Assembly (NCBI GenBank): GCA_033439265.1
Contig: JAVTVX010000027.1
Location: 10,369,001-10,433,000 of the forward strand
DNA length: 64,000 bases
Source of the DNA: Dillenia suffruticosa
Taxonomy: Eukaryota > Streptophyta > Magnoliopsida > Dilleniales > Dilleniaceae
Direction of reading: 5' to 3'
Shown: positions 37,640 to 48,148 of the stretch, one piece after another
How the letters are laid out: each line of letters opens with the position of its first letter
Numbering within the stretch: position 1 is the first letter of the stretch
Position numbers and translations under genes: made by a program
Notes under the pieces: generated by a model
Seen by the model: the letters and a program-made list of their open reading frames with translations, nothing else
Databases searched by the model: none
What the model was told of the DNA's origin: nothing

Positions 37640-39010
37640 ATACTTGTTACCATATTTGTTACTATTTGTTACTATTTATCGAAGAGAAAATAATAATTCT
37701 TATCACTTGTTATTACGCGACTCGCTTATTCAATTGTTACCATTGTTACGATATTCTATTATACAAAATTTATATAATTATTGTCTTACCATTTGTTACA
37801 TTTATATTGGATCAAGATTACTTGTTACCACTTATTATCATTGTTATCACAATAAAAATCATTGTTACCAGAATTAAATTAATTGTTACCCTTTGTACGA
37901 AGAGGAAATAGTAATTATTACCACTTGTTACCACGCGACCCGCTTGTTACCATTGTTATGATATTATATTATATAAAATTTATATAATTGTTGTCTTACC
38001 ACTTGTTATATTGGACCAAAATCACTTGTTACCACTTATTATCATTGTTACCACAATAAAAATCATTATTATCAGAATTAAAATAATTGTTATCGTTTGT
38101 TACCATTTGTACGAAAAGCAATTAGTAATTGTTACCACTTGTTACCAAGCGATCCGCTTGTTACTAATTGTTACCATTGTTACGATATTCTATTATACAA
38201 AATTTATATCATTATTGTCTTACCACTTGTTATATTGGACAAAGATCACTTGTTACCACAAAAAAATTATTGTTACCAGAATTAAAATAATTGTTACAAT
38301 TTGTTACCATTTGTACGAAGAGGAAATAGTAATTGTTACCATTTGTTACCATACGACCCACTTATTACTAATTGTTACCATTATTACGATATTTTATTAT
38401 ACAAAATTTATATAATTATTATCTTACCACTTATTATATTATACCAATATCACTTATTACCACTTATTATCATTATTGTTACCACTATAAAAATTCTTAT
38501 TATTGGAATTAAATTAATTGTTACTATTTGTACGAAGAGAAAGTAGAAATTGTTACCACTTGTTATCACGCGACTTACTTGTTACCAATTGTTACCATTG
38601 TTACGATATTTTATTATACAAAATTTATATAATTATTATCTTACCACTTATTACATTGGACTAAAATCACTTGTTACCACTTATTATCATTGTTACCACA
38701 ATAAAAATCATTATTATCAGAATTAAAGTAATTGTTACAATTTGTATGAATAAGAAGTAGTAATTCTTACTATTTGTTACCATGGGACCCGTTTGTTGTC
38801 AATTGTTATATTATATAATATTTATATAATTATTGTCTTATCACTTATTATATTTGACCAAAATCACTTGTTACCACTTATTATCATTATTACCATGATA
38901 AAAATTATTGTTACCGGAATAAAATAATTGTTACCATTTGTACGAAGAGTAAGTAGTAATTATTACCACTTGTTACCATTTATTATTTGTTAGTTATCAC
39001 TTGTTACCGT
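37640..39010 (+). repeat. Tandem array of 200-220-bp units rich in TTGTTACCA
   Basis: About six or seven units are marked by CTTGTTACCACTTATTATCA-like starts near 37821, 38026, 38247 (shortened), 38449, 38669 and 38869. Each contains ACGATATTNTATTATACAAA and TTGTACGAAGAG words and many TTGTTACC heptamer-scale repeats. Open frames here are low-complexity by-products of the repeat. Confidence 0.85.
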
Positions 39011-39300
39011 GTGCATACAGAATAAAAGTTACCATTTTAATTTTTATTATATTATAATAAAAGTACACGTGGAGTTTATATTTGTTATCTGTTATAGATC
39101 ACTTTTTACCAAAGTTATTGATAGAGAATAAAAGTAAATCTTACCATTTGTTAGCATTTATAGGAAGAGGAAGTAGTTATTATTGCTACTTCTTACAACT
39201 TTTTAGCATGCCAAGTCACAATAAAGAAGAAGAATAAAAGTAGAGTGATTAAAAATAAAACAATACAGAAGATAAGAAAATAATGTGTATAGAAAATTAC
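39010..39300. repeat. Repeat copy 1 (partner at 40530-40870)
   Basis: TAAAAGTACACGTGGAGTTT and the flanking 250-300 bases recur at 40530-40870, including GAGTGATTAAAAATA at the far edge. The two copies bracket the DUF4216 remnant and the 40.2-kb minisatellite, suggesting a segmental duplication inside the element. Confidence 0.7.
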
Positions 39301-39339
39301 ATTTCATACGTATATATATCCCATCATGCTCTATCAACA

Positions 39340-39686
39340 TCTTTATCATCATTCATTTCTGTTGATACATTTCCTTCATCTTCATCTATATTAGTCCGAA
39401 CCCATACTTGAGTTGAGAGGTTGCTTTCTTAATTCATATATTGATTGATTAATGCATCATCCATGTCAAATTTATTTCTAATTTTTACATGTTTTATAAC
39501 AAGCTATCCTTTATATTTTTCGTCAACTACATAAAATACATTTCTTGCTTGGGATGCCAATACATAAGGATCATCCAGCAAATCAACACCCGTATGATTG
39601 AGATAGGAGAAATTTACAAGTGTTAAACCAAATCCGTCCTTCTTACATCCCCGTTGTAGATCAACCCAATCACACCGAAATAAAAC
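39340..39686 (-). pseudogene. CACTA transposon DUF4216-type domain remnant
   Basis: An uninterrupted stretch of 60 codons (39686-39507) reads VLFRCDWVDLQRGCKKDGFG, TLVNFSYLNHTGVDLLDDPY and LASQARNVFYVVDEKYKG before a TAG (39506-39504). More similar sequence follows to about 39340 (VWVRTNIDEDEGNV). DUF4216 is normally found downstream of the TNP2 transposase in plant CACTA elements, and its role is unknown. The transposase core that should lie at higher coordinates is absent. Confidence 0.75.
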
Positions 39687-40204
39687 AAAAGGGAATGAGA
39701 TTTTGTTTGAGTTAGAAATTTGATATAATTATATTATTTAAAATAATAATATTAATTATATTATCCAATGAGATTGAGATTTTGCTTGAGTTAAAAATTT
39801 TGAGAGGTTTGATGGAGAAGAGTTTTTAAAGGGGAAGAGAAATTTAGATATTTTCAAAAGAGGGAGGGTTTATAATATATATATTTTGTTTATCGTCAAA
39901 CAAATTTTTCAAAACCCGTCATTTTTTTCAGTTTTTTCACACTTTTAGTTTTTGAAAATTTGATTATTATATACTTTTTACTCTTTTTATCATTGTTTTT
40001 GTTTTACAATTAATAGAAAATTTTTACCTTTATTACTATATAGTACGTCAAGTACTAATAAATATTACTATTATATTATTGTTAGTATATTTCTTATTTT
40101 ATTATTATTACTACATTATTACGTAATTTTAATTACAAAATTTTATATTTACATAATTTGATATGATTATATTATTTAAAATAATAATATTAATTATATC
40201 ATCA

Positions 40205-40440
40205 TGTGGGTTACGTGAGGTTCACAGTATGGGCAGTGCGCCTGCACAATACAGTTGCGCATGCATGCTCTCTTGCTTGCGCGGTACTGCCGTGCGGGCT
40301 CCCGCGGTATAGTCGTGCAGGCATGAGCATGCATCCTCTCTTGCTTGCGCGGTACTGCAGTATGGGCCCTTGCGGTATAGCGGCGTAGGCATGTGCACGC
40401 ATGATCTCTTACTTGAGCGGAAATACTTGTTATTATTAGT
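40205..40440. repeat. GC-rich minisatellite 1 (about 80-bp units)
   Basis: Nearly three units containing CTCTCTTGCTTGCGCGGTAC and GGCATGAGCATGCAT-like segments, GC-rich against very AT-rich flanks. The word order matches minisatellite 2 at 42360-42640 (GCATGCAT, TTGCNTGNGCGG, GGTAYAG, AGGC), so both derive from one ancestral repeat. Confidence 0.75.
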
Positions 40441-40529
40441 TCTTATCATTTGTTACTACGCCACCCACTTGTTACCATTTGTTACGATGTTATATTATAC
40501 AAATTTTATATAATTATTTACTTAACACT

Positions 40530-40870
40530 TGTTACGTTGGACTAATCCATGTTACCATTTATTCTTTATTAACTATCACTTAAAGATAAAGAATAAAAGT
40601 TACCATATTATTTATTATTAAACTATAATAAAAGTACACGTGGAGTTTATATTTGTTATTTGTTATAAATCACTTGTTATCACATTTTACCATTGTTATC
40701 ATATTATGATATAAATAGAGAATAAAAGTAATCTTACCATTTGTAGGAAGAGGAAGTAGTTGTTGTTACTATTTCTTATCACTTGTTATCAGACCACACC
40801 ACAATACATAATACGAAGAAGAAGAATGAAAATAGAGTGATTAAAAATATAAAAATATATCCATTTCTTA
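40530..40870. repeat. Repeat copy 2 (partner at 39010-39300)
   Basis: Second copy of the block with TAAAAGTACACGTGGAGTTT and GAGTGATTAAAAATA. It diverges from copy 1 by small indels. Confidence 0.7.
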
Positions 40871-41041
40871 TCCATTGCAAAAATAAAACAGAGAAATAAA
40901 TGAAATATGAGAAGAGTGAAATAAATGAAATAAAGAGAGAATGACAGAAGAAGAAAGATTAATTAATAGAGAATATTTTCTTGATGATGACAAAATCAAA
41001 TATTCAACAAAATCAATACGTAATAGTATTAGCACCAAACT

Positions 41042-41066
41042 TTTGGCGTCAAGAAATGACGCCAAA
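41042..41066. repeat. Perfect 10-bp hairpin
   Basis: TTTGGCGTCA, a 5-base loop (AGAAA), then TGACGCCAAA. It sits about 45 bases before the canonical CACTACAAAAA at 41110. Confidence 0.8.
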
Positions 41067-41109
41067 TACGGAAGAGAAGGAGGAGGAAATGGGAGGAAGT
41101 GAAAGGAAG

Positions 41110-41139
41110 CACTACAAAAAATGTGACATTTACTAGTGG
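41110..41139 (+). repeat. Second CACTA-type terminus (CACTACAAAAA)
   Basis: CACTACAAAAAATGTGACAT is a textbook CACTA end and shares GTGACATTTACT with the right end near 45920 (reverse complement). The preceding bases (AAG) do not match the CCC after 45947, so pairing with that end is not supported by a target duplication. It may be an internal or nested terminus. Confidence 0.6.
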
Positions 41140-41229
41140 CCCCTTTACCATGGCTGAGACAACCGCTCATTTCATACAAATCGACAAAAGATGACTCGTC
41201 TGCATACAAATCGATGAAGAGTTTTCTCT

Positions 41230-42110
41230 TTGGCCCATCTCATAGGTTCATCCTCTCTCCCTCTCTCTTTTCTTCTCCACCTTTCTTTTGATCTTTTCTT
41301 ACATGCGAAGCATTGATCTGATGATTTCTTCGTAGATTTAGATCTCACTGTGTTTTCTCTTTTTCAATCTGTTCTTTGATTATATTCTTTTGCATATTTT
41401 TTCTCTCTCATGTCCGTGACTGTGATTGATCTCAACGAAGTAATTTTTTCTTTGTTTTTCGATTGTCCGTTCACCTTTTTTCGTTAGCCTCTACAGACAC
41501 ACTCTTTCTCTCCGCTTTCGAGTCAACGTTTAGGGCCTTTCAAAGATCATATCTACTTCCCCTTTTTCTTTTTCTTTTTCTTACATTCACATTTGTTATA
41601 AATAAAGCACCATTTTCGTCTATATTTTAGCTTTATCATTCATTTCTTTTATGATTAACTAATCATTGATCATTTCTTTTATACTTAACTACATTTTCTT
41701 GGTTTTTGTTTACGGGGGAGGATTAAGACGGAAACAGGGAATTCAAAACACGGTGTTAAGTCTCCAATATTTAAAAAGAAAATATGATTTTTATTTTAGT
41801 TTCTATGTAGTAATTGATGCATGATTTAAAATGAAAATTATCATAGTAATGTTCACTGAAAAGATTCTGGGTTATCCCATTTATGGTTGTTAATTAACAA
41901 CACTTTCATCCTATAATGAGCAGTCAGTTGCGATATATGTTTTCATTTTTCATTATTTTGTTTGGTGCTATTTATGGAAGAATTATAAAACGATATTTCA
42001 TTTAACATGAGAAGTATCGCAATATAACTCCTTATGCATTCTTCCTTATACCAAATCTTGAGTTAGTTGCCAATTCAAGCATTGTAACAACTCTTGTTGT
42101 GCTATAAACT
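41230..42110 (+). other. Gene-like leader and intron-like sequence before the captured exon
   Basis: CT-rich stretches (41250-41290, 41500-41580) and more balanced composition resemble a plant 5' UTR and intron. It lies upstream of, and in the same direction as, the captured reductase piece, so it may have been captured with it. No coding exon could be recognised. Confidence 0.35.
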
Positions 42111-42347
42111 GCTCCAGACATTTATGTTACTGGTGTGGTGGTAAAGGTGGGCAGCCAAGTGAAGGAACTAAAGATTGGTAATGAATTCTACAGTGATATC
42201 AGTGAGAAAGCATTGAAGTATCCCAAACAATTTGGCTCCTTAACTGAGTACGTGGTTGTTGTAGAGAAATAGTTGGCACTTCAACCAAAAAACTTGGACT
42301 TTGCTAAAGATGCGGGGCTTCCTTTGGCCATGTTGTTGCTGGCATAA
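42111..42347 (+). pseudogene. Captured fragment of an alkenal/quinone-type oxidoreductase gene
   Basis: Translation reads IYVTGVVVKVGSQVKELKIG, then FGSLTEYVVVVEK, a TAG, then LALQPKNLDFAKDAGLPLAM. This is the segment before the nucleotide-binding fold in plant NADPH-dependent alkenal/quinone oxidoreductases of the medium-chain dehydrogenase superfamily (such as 2-methylene-furan-3-one reductase). The family motif VPGYDVAGVVV is altered at its start. After GLPLAM similarity stops and subterminal repeat sequence begins. It covers about 75 of roughly 310-380 residues and is not functional. It lies inside a CACTA-like region, which often picks up host exons. Confidence 0.75.
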
Positions 42348-42359
42348 TTCAATTTTCAA

Positions 42360-42640
42360 AACTATACATGGACAATGCCTGCACGGTACAGCCATGCCAC
42401 CGCCTACAGTACAGCCGTCTAGGCGTACGTACACATGCATTATCGCATGCACGGCACAACCACGTTAGATTTCGCGGTACAGCCGTCCAGGTGTACCCAC
42501 GCATGCATTATTGCATGAGCGGCACAGCCGCGCTTGCCTCCATGGTACAGCCGTCTAGGCGTATCCATGCATGCATTATTGCATGAGCGGCACCACCGCT
42601 CTTACCTCCACGGTACAGCCGTCCAAGCGTGAATACGCAT
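42360..42640. repeat. GC-rich minisatellite 2 (about 85-bp units)
   Basis: A little over three units, each with a GGTACAGCCGTCYAGGCGT-like segment and GCATGCATTATYGCATG, itself nearly palindromic. It is CpG-rich inside AT-rich DNA, starts directly after the captured gene piece and runs into the TAGTAACATTTACTA array. Confidence 0.85.
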
Positions 42641-45570
42641 GATAGTAACATTTACTATGTAACCACAATCAAATATAGTAATATTTACTATAAAATAATA
42701 ATATTTACTATTATAATAACGGATATAAAAGTTAGTAAATTTATTTCTCTCTCATTATAAAAAAATAGTTGCATTTACTATTAAATTAACCGGAATAGTC
42801 AAATTAACAGATAATAAAATATACTAACATTTAATACGTAACCACAATAAAATATAGAAACATTTACTATAAAAAAATAATATTTACTATTATAATAACA
42901 GATATGAAAGATAATAAATTTATTTGTCTCTCATGATAAAATGATAGTAGCATTTATTATTAAACTAACTACAATAATCAAATTAGCAGATAATAACATA
43001 TAATAACATTTACTATGTAATCATAATAAAATATAGTAATATTTATTATAAAAACTATAATGAACTGCCGGCATGAGGCATGAACTGCCGGTTTTAATAT
43101 TATTTTAATTCACATTTAATATAACAATATACAATTTTAACATTTTAGCGAGAACTCCATAGTAATATTTACTATTAAACTAACCACAATAGTCCGATAG
43201 TAACATATAGTAACATTTACTATACAACCATAATAAAATATAGTAGCATTTACTATAAAATAGTAATATTTACTATTATAATAACAAATGTGAAAAATAA
43301 TAAATTTATTTGTCTCTTATAATAAAATGATGGTAACATTTATTATTAATTTAATCACAATAGTCTAATTAACAAATAATAATATATAGTAACATTTATT
43401 ATATAATCACAATAAAATATGTAACATTTACTATAAAAATTACAATAAACCGCCGGCATGAAGCATGAACCGTCGGTTTTAACATTAATTTATTTTAATT
43501 CATATTTAATTTAATAATATTTCATTTTAACATTTCAATTTTAATATTTTATGAGAATTTTATAGTAACATTTACTATTAAGTAAATCACAATAGTCAAA
43601 TTAATAGATAATAATATATAGTAAAATTTACTATGTAACCACAATAAAATATAGTAATATTTACTATAAAATAGTAACATTTATTATTATAATAACTAAT
43701 GTGAAAAATAGTAAATTTATTTATCTCTTATCATAAAAATGATAGTAACATTTACTATTAAACTAACCACAATAGTCAAATTAACAGATAATAACATATA
43801 ATAATATTTACTATGTAATTATAATAAAATATAGTAACATTTACTATAAAAACTATAATGAACCGACGGCATGAGGCATGAACCGCCGGTTTTAACATTA
43901 ATTTCTTTTAATTCATATTTAATTTAATAATATAGCATTTTAACATTTCAACGAGAATTTTATAGTAATATTTACTATTAATCTAACCACAATAGTCCAA
44001 TTAATAGATAGTAACATATAATAACATTTACTATATAATCATAATAAAATATAGAAATATTTACTATAAAATAGTAACATTTACTATTATAATAACAGAT
44101 GTGTAAGGTAGTAAATTTATTTATCTCTCATGATAAAATGATAATAACATTAACTATTAAGTTAACCACAACAGTCTAACAACAATAAAATATAGTAATA
44201 TTACTATAAAAACTACAATGAATCATTGGCATGAGCCATGAACCGTCGATTTTAACATTAATTTATTTTAATTCACATTTAATTTAACAATATACCATTT
44301 TAACATTTCAATTTTAATATTTCAACGAAAACTTTATAGTAACATTTATTATTAAATTAAACACAATAGTCAAATTAACAAATAATAACATATAATAACA
44401 TTTACTATATAACCACAATAAGATATAGTAACATTTATTATAAAAATTATAATGAACCGATGATACGAGACATGAACCGTCGGTTTTAACATTAATTTAT
44501 TTTAATTCACATTTAATTTAACAATATACTATTTTAATATTTCAATTTTAACATTTCAACAAAAATTCCATAGTAACATTTATTATTAAATTAACCACAA
44601 TAGTCAAATTAACAGATAATAATATATAGTAACATTTGCTATATAACCACAATAAAATATAGTAATATTTACTATAAAATAGTAATATTTATTATTATAA
44701 TAACGGATGTGAAAAATAATAAATTTATTTGTTTCTCATGATAAAAGAATAGTAACATTTACTATTAAATTAAATACAATAGTCAAATTAACAGATAATA
44801 TGATATATAACATTTACTATACAATCACAATAAAATATAATAACATTTACTATAATATAGTAATATTTACTATTATAATAACGAATGTAGAAGGTAATAA
44901 ATTTATTTGTCTCTCATGATAAAAGGATAGTAACATTTACTATTAATCTAATCACAATAGTTGAATTAACAGATAATAAAATATAGTAACATTTACTATT
45001 TAACCATAATAAAATATAATAACATTTACTATAAAATAGTAACATTTACTATTATAATAACTGATATGAAAAATAGTAAATTTATTTGTCTCTCATGATA
45101 AAAGGATAGTAACATTTACTATTGAGCTAACTACAATAGTCGAATTAATAGATAATGAGATATAGTAACATTTACTATATAACCACAATGAAATATAGTA
45201 ACATTTACTATTATAATAACGGATATGAAAGATAGTAAATTTATTTGTCTCTTATGATAAAAATATAGTAACATTTACTATTAATCTAACCATAATAGTC
45301 AAATTAACAGATAATAACATATAGTAACTGTTACTATGTAATCACAGTAAAATATTGTAACATTTACTATAAAATAGTAACATTTACTATTATAATAACA
45401 CATATAAAACGTAGTAAAATTATTTGTCTCTCATCATAAAAGGATACTAACTTTTACTATTAACCTAATCACAATATTCAAATTAATAGATAATAAAATA
45501 TAGTAACATTTACTATATAACCACAATAACATTTACTATAATATAGTAACATTTATGGCAAAATAGTAAC
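42641..45570 (+). repeat. Right subterminal array: about 50 copies of TAGTAACATTTACTA
   Basis: By eye I count about fifty exact or near copies of the 15-mer TAGTAACATTTACTA (arms TAGTAA/TTACTA, 3-base centre). They sit in higher-order units of about 160-190 bp marked by TTTATTTGTCTCTCATGATA. A larger period of roughly 360-420 bp is marked by GAACCGCCGGCATGAGGCAT-type blocks (43060, 43450, 43860, 44220, 44455). No coding content. Confidence 0.85.
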
Positions 45571-45950
45571 ACCGACTGCTATTTCTCATTTCCTTTTACA
45601 CTTATCATTCCTTACTATATTCACTCATCATCACAATAGTTGAGACACTTTTCAAAATCGTGACTACAAAACCTATATTTTGCTATCATAACTTATAGCC
45701 GAAAGGATAGGGTTATGTAAATTCAGACATCCTTATATTCGTAAGTATAGAATATTGTTTATACAAACGGTTTGCTACCTTTACCCACATTTCAAATTGT
45801 TTTATCGACGACCATTTTAAAACCATAAAAAATATATACTATTCTCAACTGTTTCAATTATAACCGTCTGTATTGTTTCAAAAAACCGTCGGTAATAGTT
45901 ACCGAGAGTAAATGTCACCGTCGACATAATACTTTTAGTTTGTAGTGCCC

Positions 45951-46869
45951 TTAATGTGAATCGAAACACTAACTCACAGTTTAATGCTAGGTTAGAGGGA
46001 AACAAAAATGAAAAATGGATATGAATGTGAAATGAAATAGAAAATGACATTTTATAATAAAAACAATTTAAAATGGGGTGAATAGTTTGAATAACAATTT
46101 TTAATTTTGAAGGTTTTACAAAATATGAAAAACATGAATTAAATACTGGAATTTGACTGTGAAAATAAAGTAAAGAAGGCACTCAGATTTTTAAAGTGGT
46201 TTCACTAAATTCAGTATACAATCACTTCCAGATACCCTCTGCATTTCGATTATTTTTTTCAAATAGTACCAACTTGATTACAGATCAAACGTAGACCTTT
46301 ATGGTGTTTTCTCACAAACACTATCAACCCCAAACCTTATTTGTTGTTTCTCTTTCTAAACATTAATCCATGAATCTATTTCTAGTTTTGAACTTTTATT
46401 ACAAGAGGAGAATAAGTGTTACAGGGAATGAGGCTATGATCCTCAAATGTAATAAAGATTAAGCTTACAAAAGATTTTCAAAGAGAAGTTTAAAAAAGTA
46501 TGTTTTCTATTAAAGTTCAGAGTATTCAAGTCATTAGTTGTATATTTAATAGCTCATCAACTTTTACTATTTTTTCCTTTATATGAGAATGGATGAGAGT
46601 TGTTGTGATGGTATATTGAATTCAAATGTTTTTCATTAATGCTCACATCGGTCTTATTTGATATTTTTGTCCATTGCCCTGTTCATTTAGCTTTTAGTTT
46701 GTTTTTGCTACCTTCAGTCCAACACACTTGCTTTTGCTATGATGGAATGATTAGACTTCACAAATACATGATTAGTCATATGAGGACAGACTTAAGCTTA
46801 GTTTATTAGTGCCAAATGTCCATGTGTTGACTGTTTAGAAGCTTAATAAACTCGTAATCAAAAGTGTGT
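45951..46869. other. Unassigned AT-rich interval
   Basis: Lies between the CACTA-like right end and the GTCGAC cluster. No exon, RNA gene or repeat structure was recognised. Confidence 0.5.
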
Positions 46870-48010
46870 TTACTTAATCTCGACATAATCTTATTCCAAA
46901 GTCGACCCAATTTTGAAAACTTTAGTCCGTTATGGCAGTAGGTGTGAGTGTAGGTTAACCCATCAAATCATCGAGTCGACTTATTAAAAGTATAGGTGGA
47001 CTTGTAACATGTCTGATCAACTTAAATATTGTGTAAACCATTTTTTATAGGTTTTGGTTGACTTATATTATTTTTTTAGTGACCTATGTAGTGATTTTCC
47101 TTTGATCTTAGGTCCTTGGGTTGACATGCTTGTCATCAAGTCAGTTCATAAGTTTGGGTTGACCAATTTAACTCCTTTTGTCGGCCAATTGAGATGGATT
47201 ATTTGACTTGTCATAAGCAAGTCCATAGTTCAAAGCAATTTCATCAACATGGGTTGACTTATTCAAAAGTAGGTCAACTCATTAACTAGTTCTAATTAAG
47301 GACAGGTTAACTTACTCATATGTGGGTCGATCTGTGTAGACTCAGACTTAATTTTATTCTAAGTATACTCGGGTCGACTTGGTCTTCCAGTTGGTTGACC
47401 TGGTCTTCCAATCAGTCGACCTATTGCTTCAATCAGTCGACATGTGAACTTCAATAGGTCTGCTTATGCTTGTAGGTCGACATGCTGGTATTAGGTCGAC
47501 ATATTATATGATTCTAACCAAGTCAGGTCAATCTAGTTTTATATTGGTCAAAATATTTGCTACTTAGGCTTAGACTGTCAAGCAAACTTAAGTTGTCATG
47601 ACCTTTCAATTGGTCGACTTGCTTATTCAAATGGTTGACATGATTCCTCCAATAGGTCGATAGGTGTTCTTAGGTCGAATAATGGGTCGACTTATATATG
47701 ATGGAGGTGTATTCAGAAACTAAGTGATGATCAGGTCAACCTATGTATGTAAAGGGTCGACCTGTGTTATTTGTTTGAGGCTTTAAGTTTTCTTAAGTTG
47801 ACATAGACATTTCATAAGTCAACAAGTTTACACTTAGATATAAAGTTTTTTTAGTTCGGGTCGACCAGCCTAATTAATAGGTCGACCTGAGGATTTCAAT
47901 GGGTCAACATGAAAGTTCAGATAGGTCAACTAGATTAGTTTTCCTCATACTAAGTTTCTTATTAGATTAACATGATTTCTGAGGGAGGTTGACCTAAGGT
48001 TTAAGAGTTT
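46870..48010. repeat. Cluster of GTCGAC sites and CpG-decay variants
   Basis: About thirty occurrences of GTCGAC, GTTGAC or GTCAAC, usually preceded by AG or GG (AGGTCGACNT), are spaced 20-50 bases apart over 1.1 kb. The intervening sequence is not conserved. GTTGAC and GTCAAC are the two products expected from deamination of the central CpG on either strand. No open frame or known element head was seen. Confidence 0.75.
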
Positions 48011-48148
48011 GAGTTTGTATATTTCCATATTTTGCTTAAATTTTGTTTCTTCAAATTTACTTGTGTAATCATCATCAAAATACCATTTTACAATATGTAA
48101 GAATACAGAAAATAGAAATAATGACCATTATGTTAATATAAAAATATA

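Larger units (their letters stand above)
34901..45947 (-). mobile_element. Candidate deleted CACTA (En/Spm) element with gene capture
   Basis: The right end is TTTGTAGTG, the reverse complement of the canonical CACTACAAA terminus. The candidate left end is CACTGCGACACGG, a TIR altered mainly at G/A positions. CCC flanks both ends (34898-34900, 45948-45950), the 3-bp duplication CACTA transposases make. The motif TAGTAAATRTTACTA near the left end is the inverse complement of the TAGTAACATTTACTA array near the right end, as expected for subterminal transposase sites. Inside are a DUF4216 remnant on the minus strand, GC-rich minisatellites and a captured host-gene fragment. No transposase core remains, so it would be non-autonomous. 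A second canonical CACTACAAAAA at 41110 complicates the picture: the region may be two nested elements. Confidence 0.5.

Noticed and set aside
38011..38415. 134-codon open frame rich in Ile, Thr, Cys and Tyr
   Set aside because: It is a by-product of the 200-220-bp tandem repeat; the same words recur in shifted frames in neighbouring units.
37640..45570. CRISPR-like appearance of regularly spaced short repeats
   Set aside because: The host is a plant, spacers are themselves repetitive and spacing is irregular; these are transposon subterminal repeats or satellites.
41110..45947. A simple 4.8-kb CACTA element from the CACTACAAAAA at 41110 to the TTTGTAGTG end at 45947
   Set aside because: The flanking triplets do not match (AAG versus CCC), while 34898-34900 and 45948-45950 do. 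I kept the 41110 terminus as a separate feature and treat the boundaries as unresolved.
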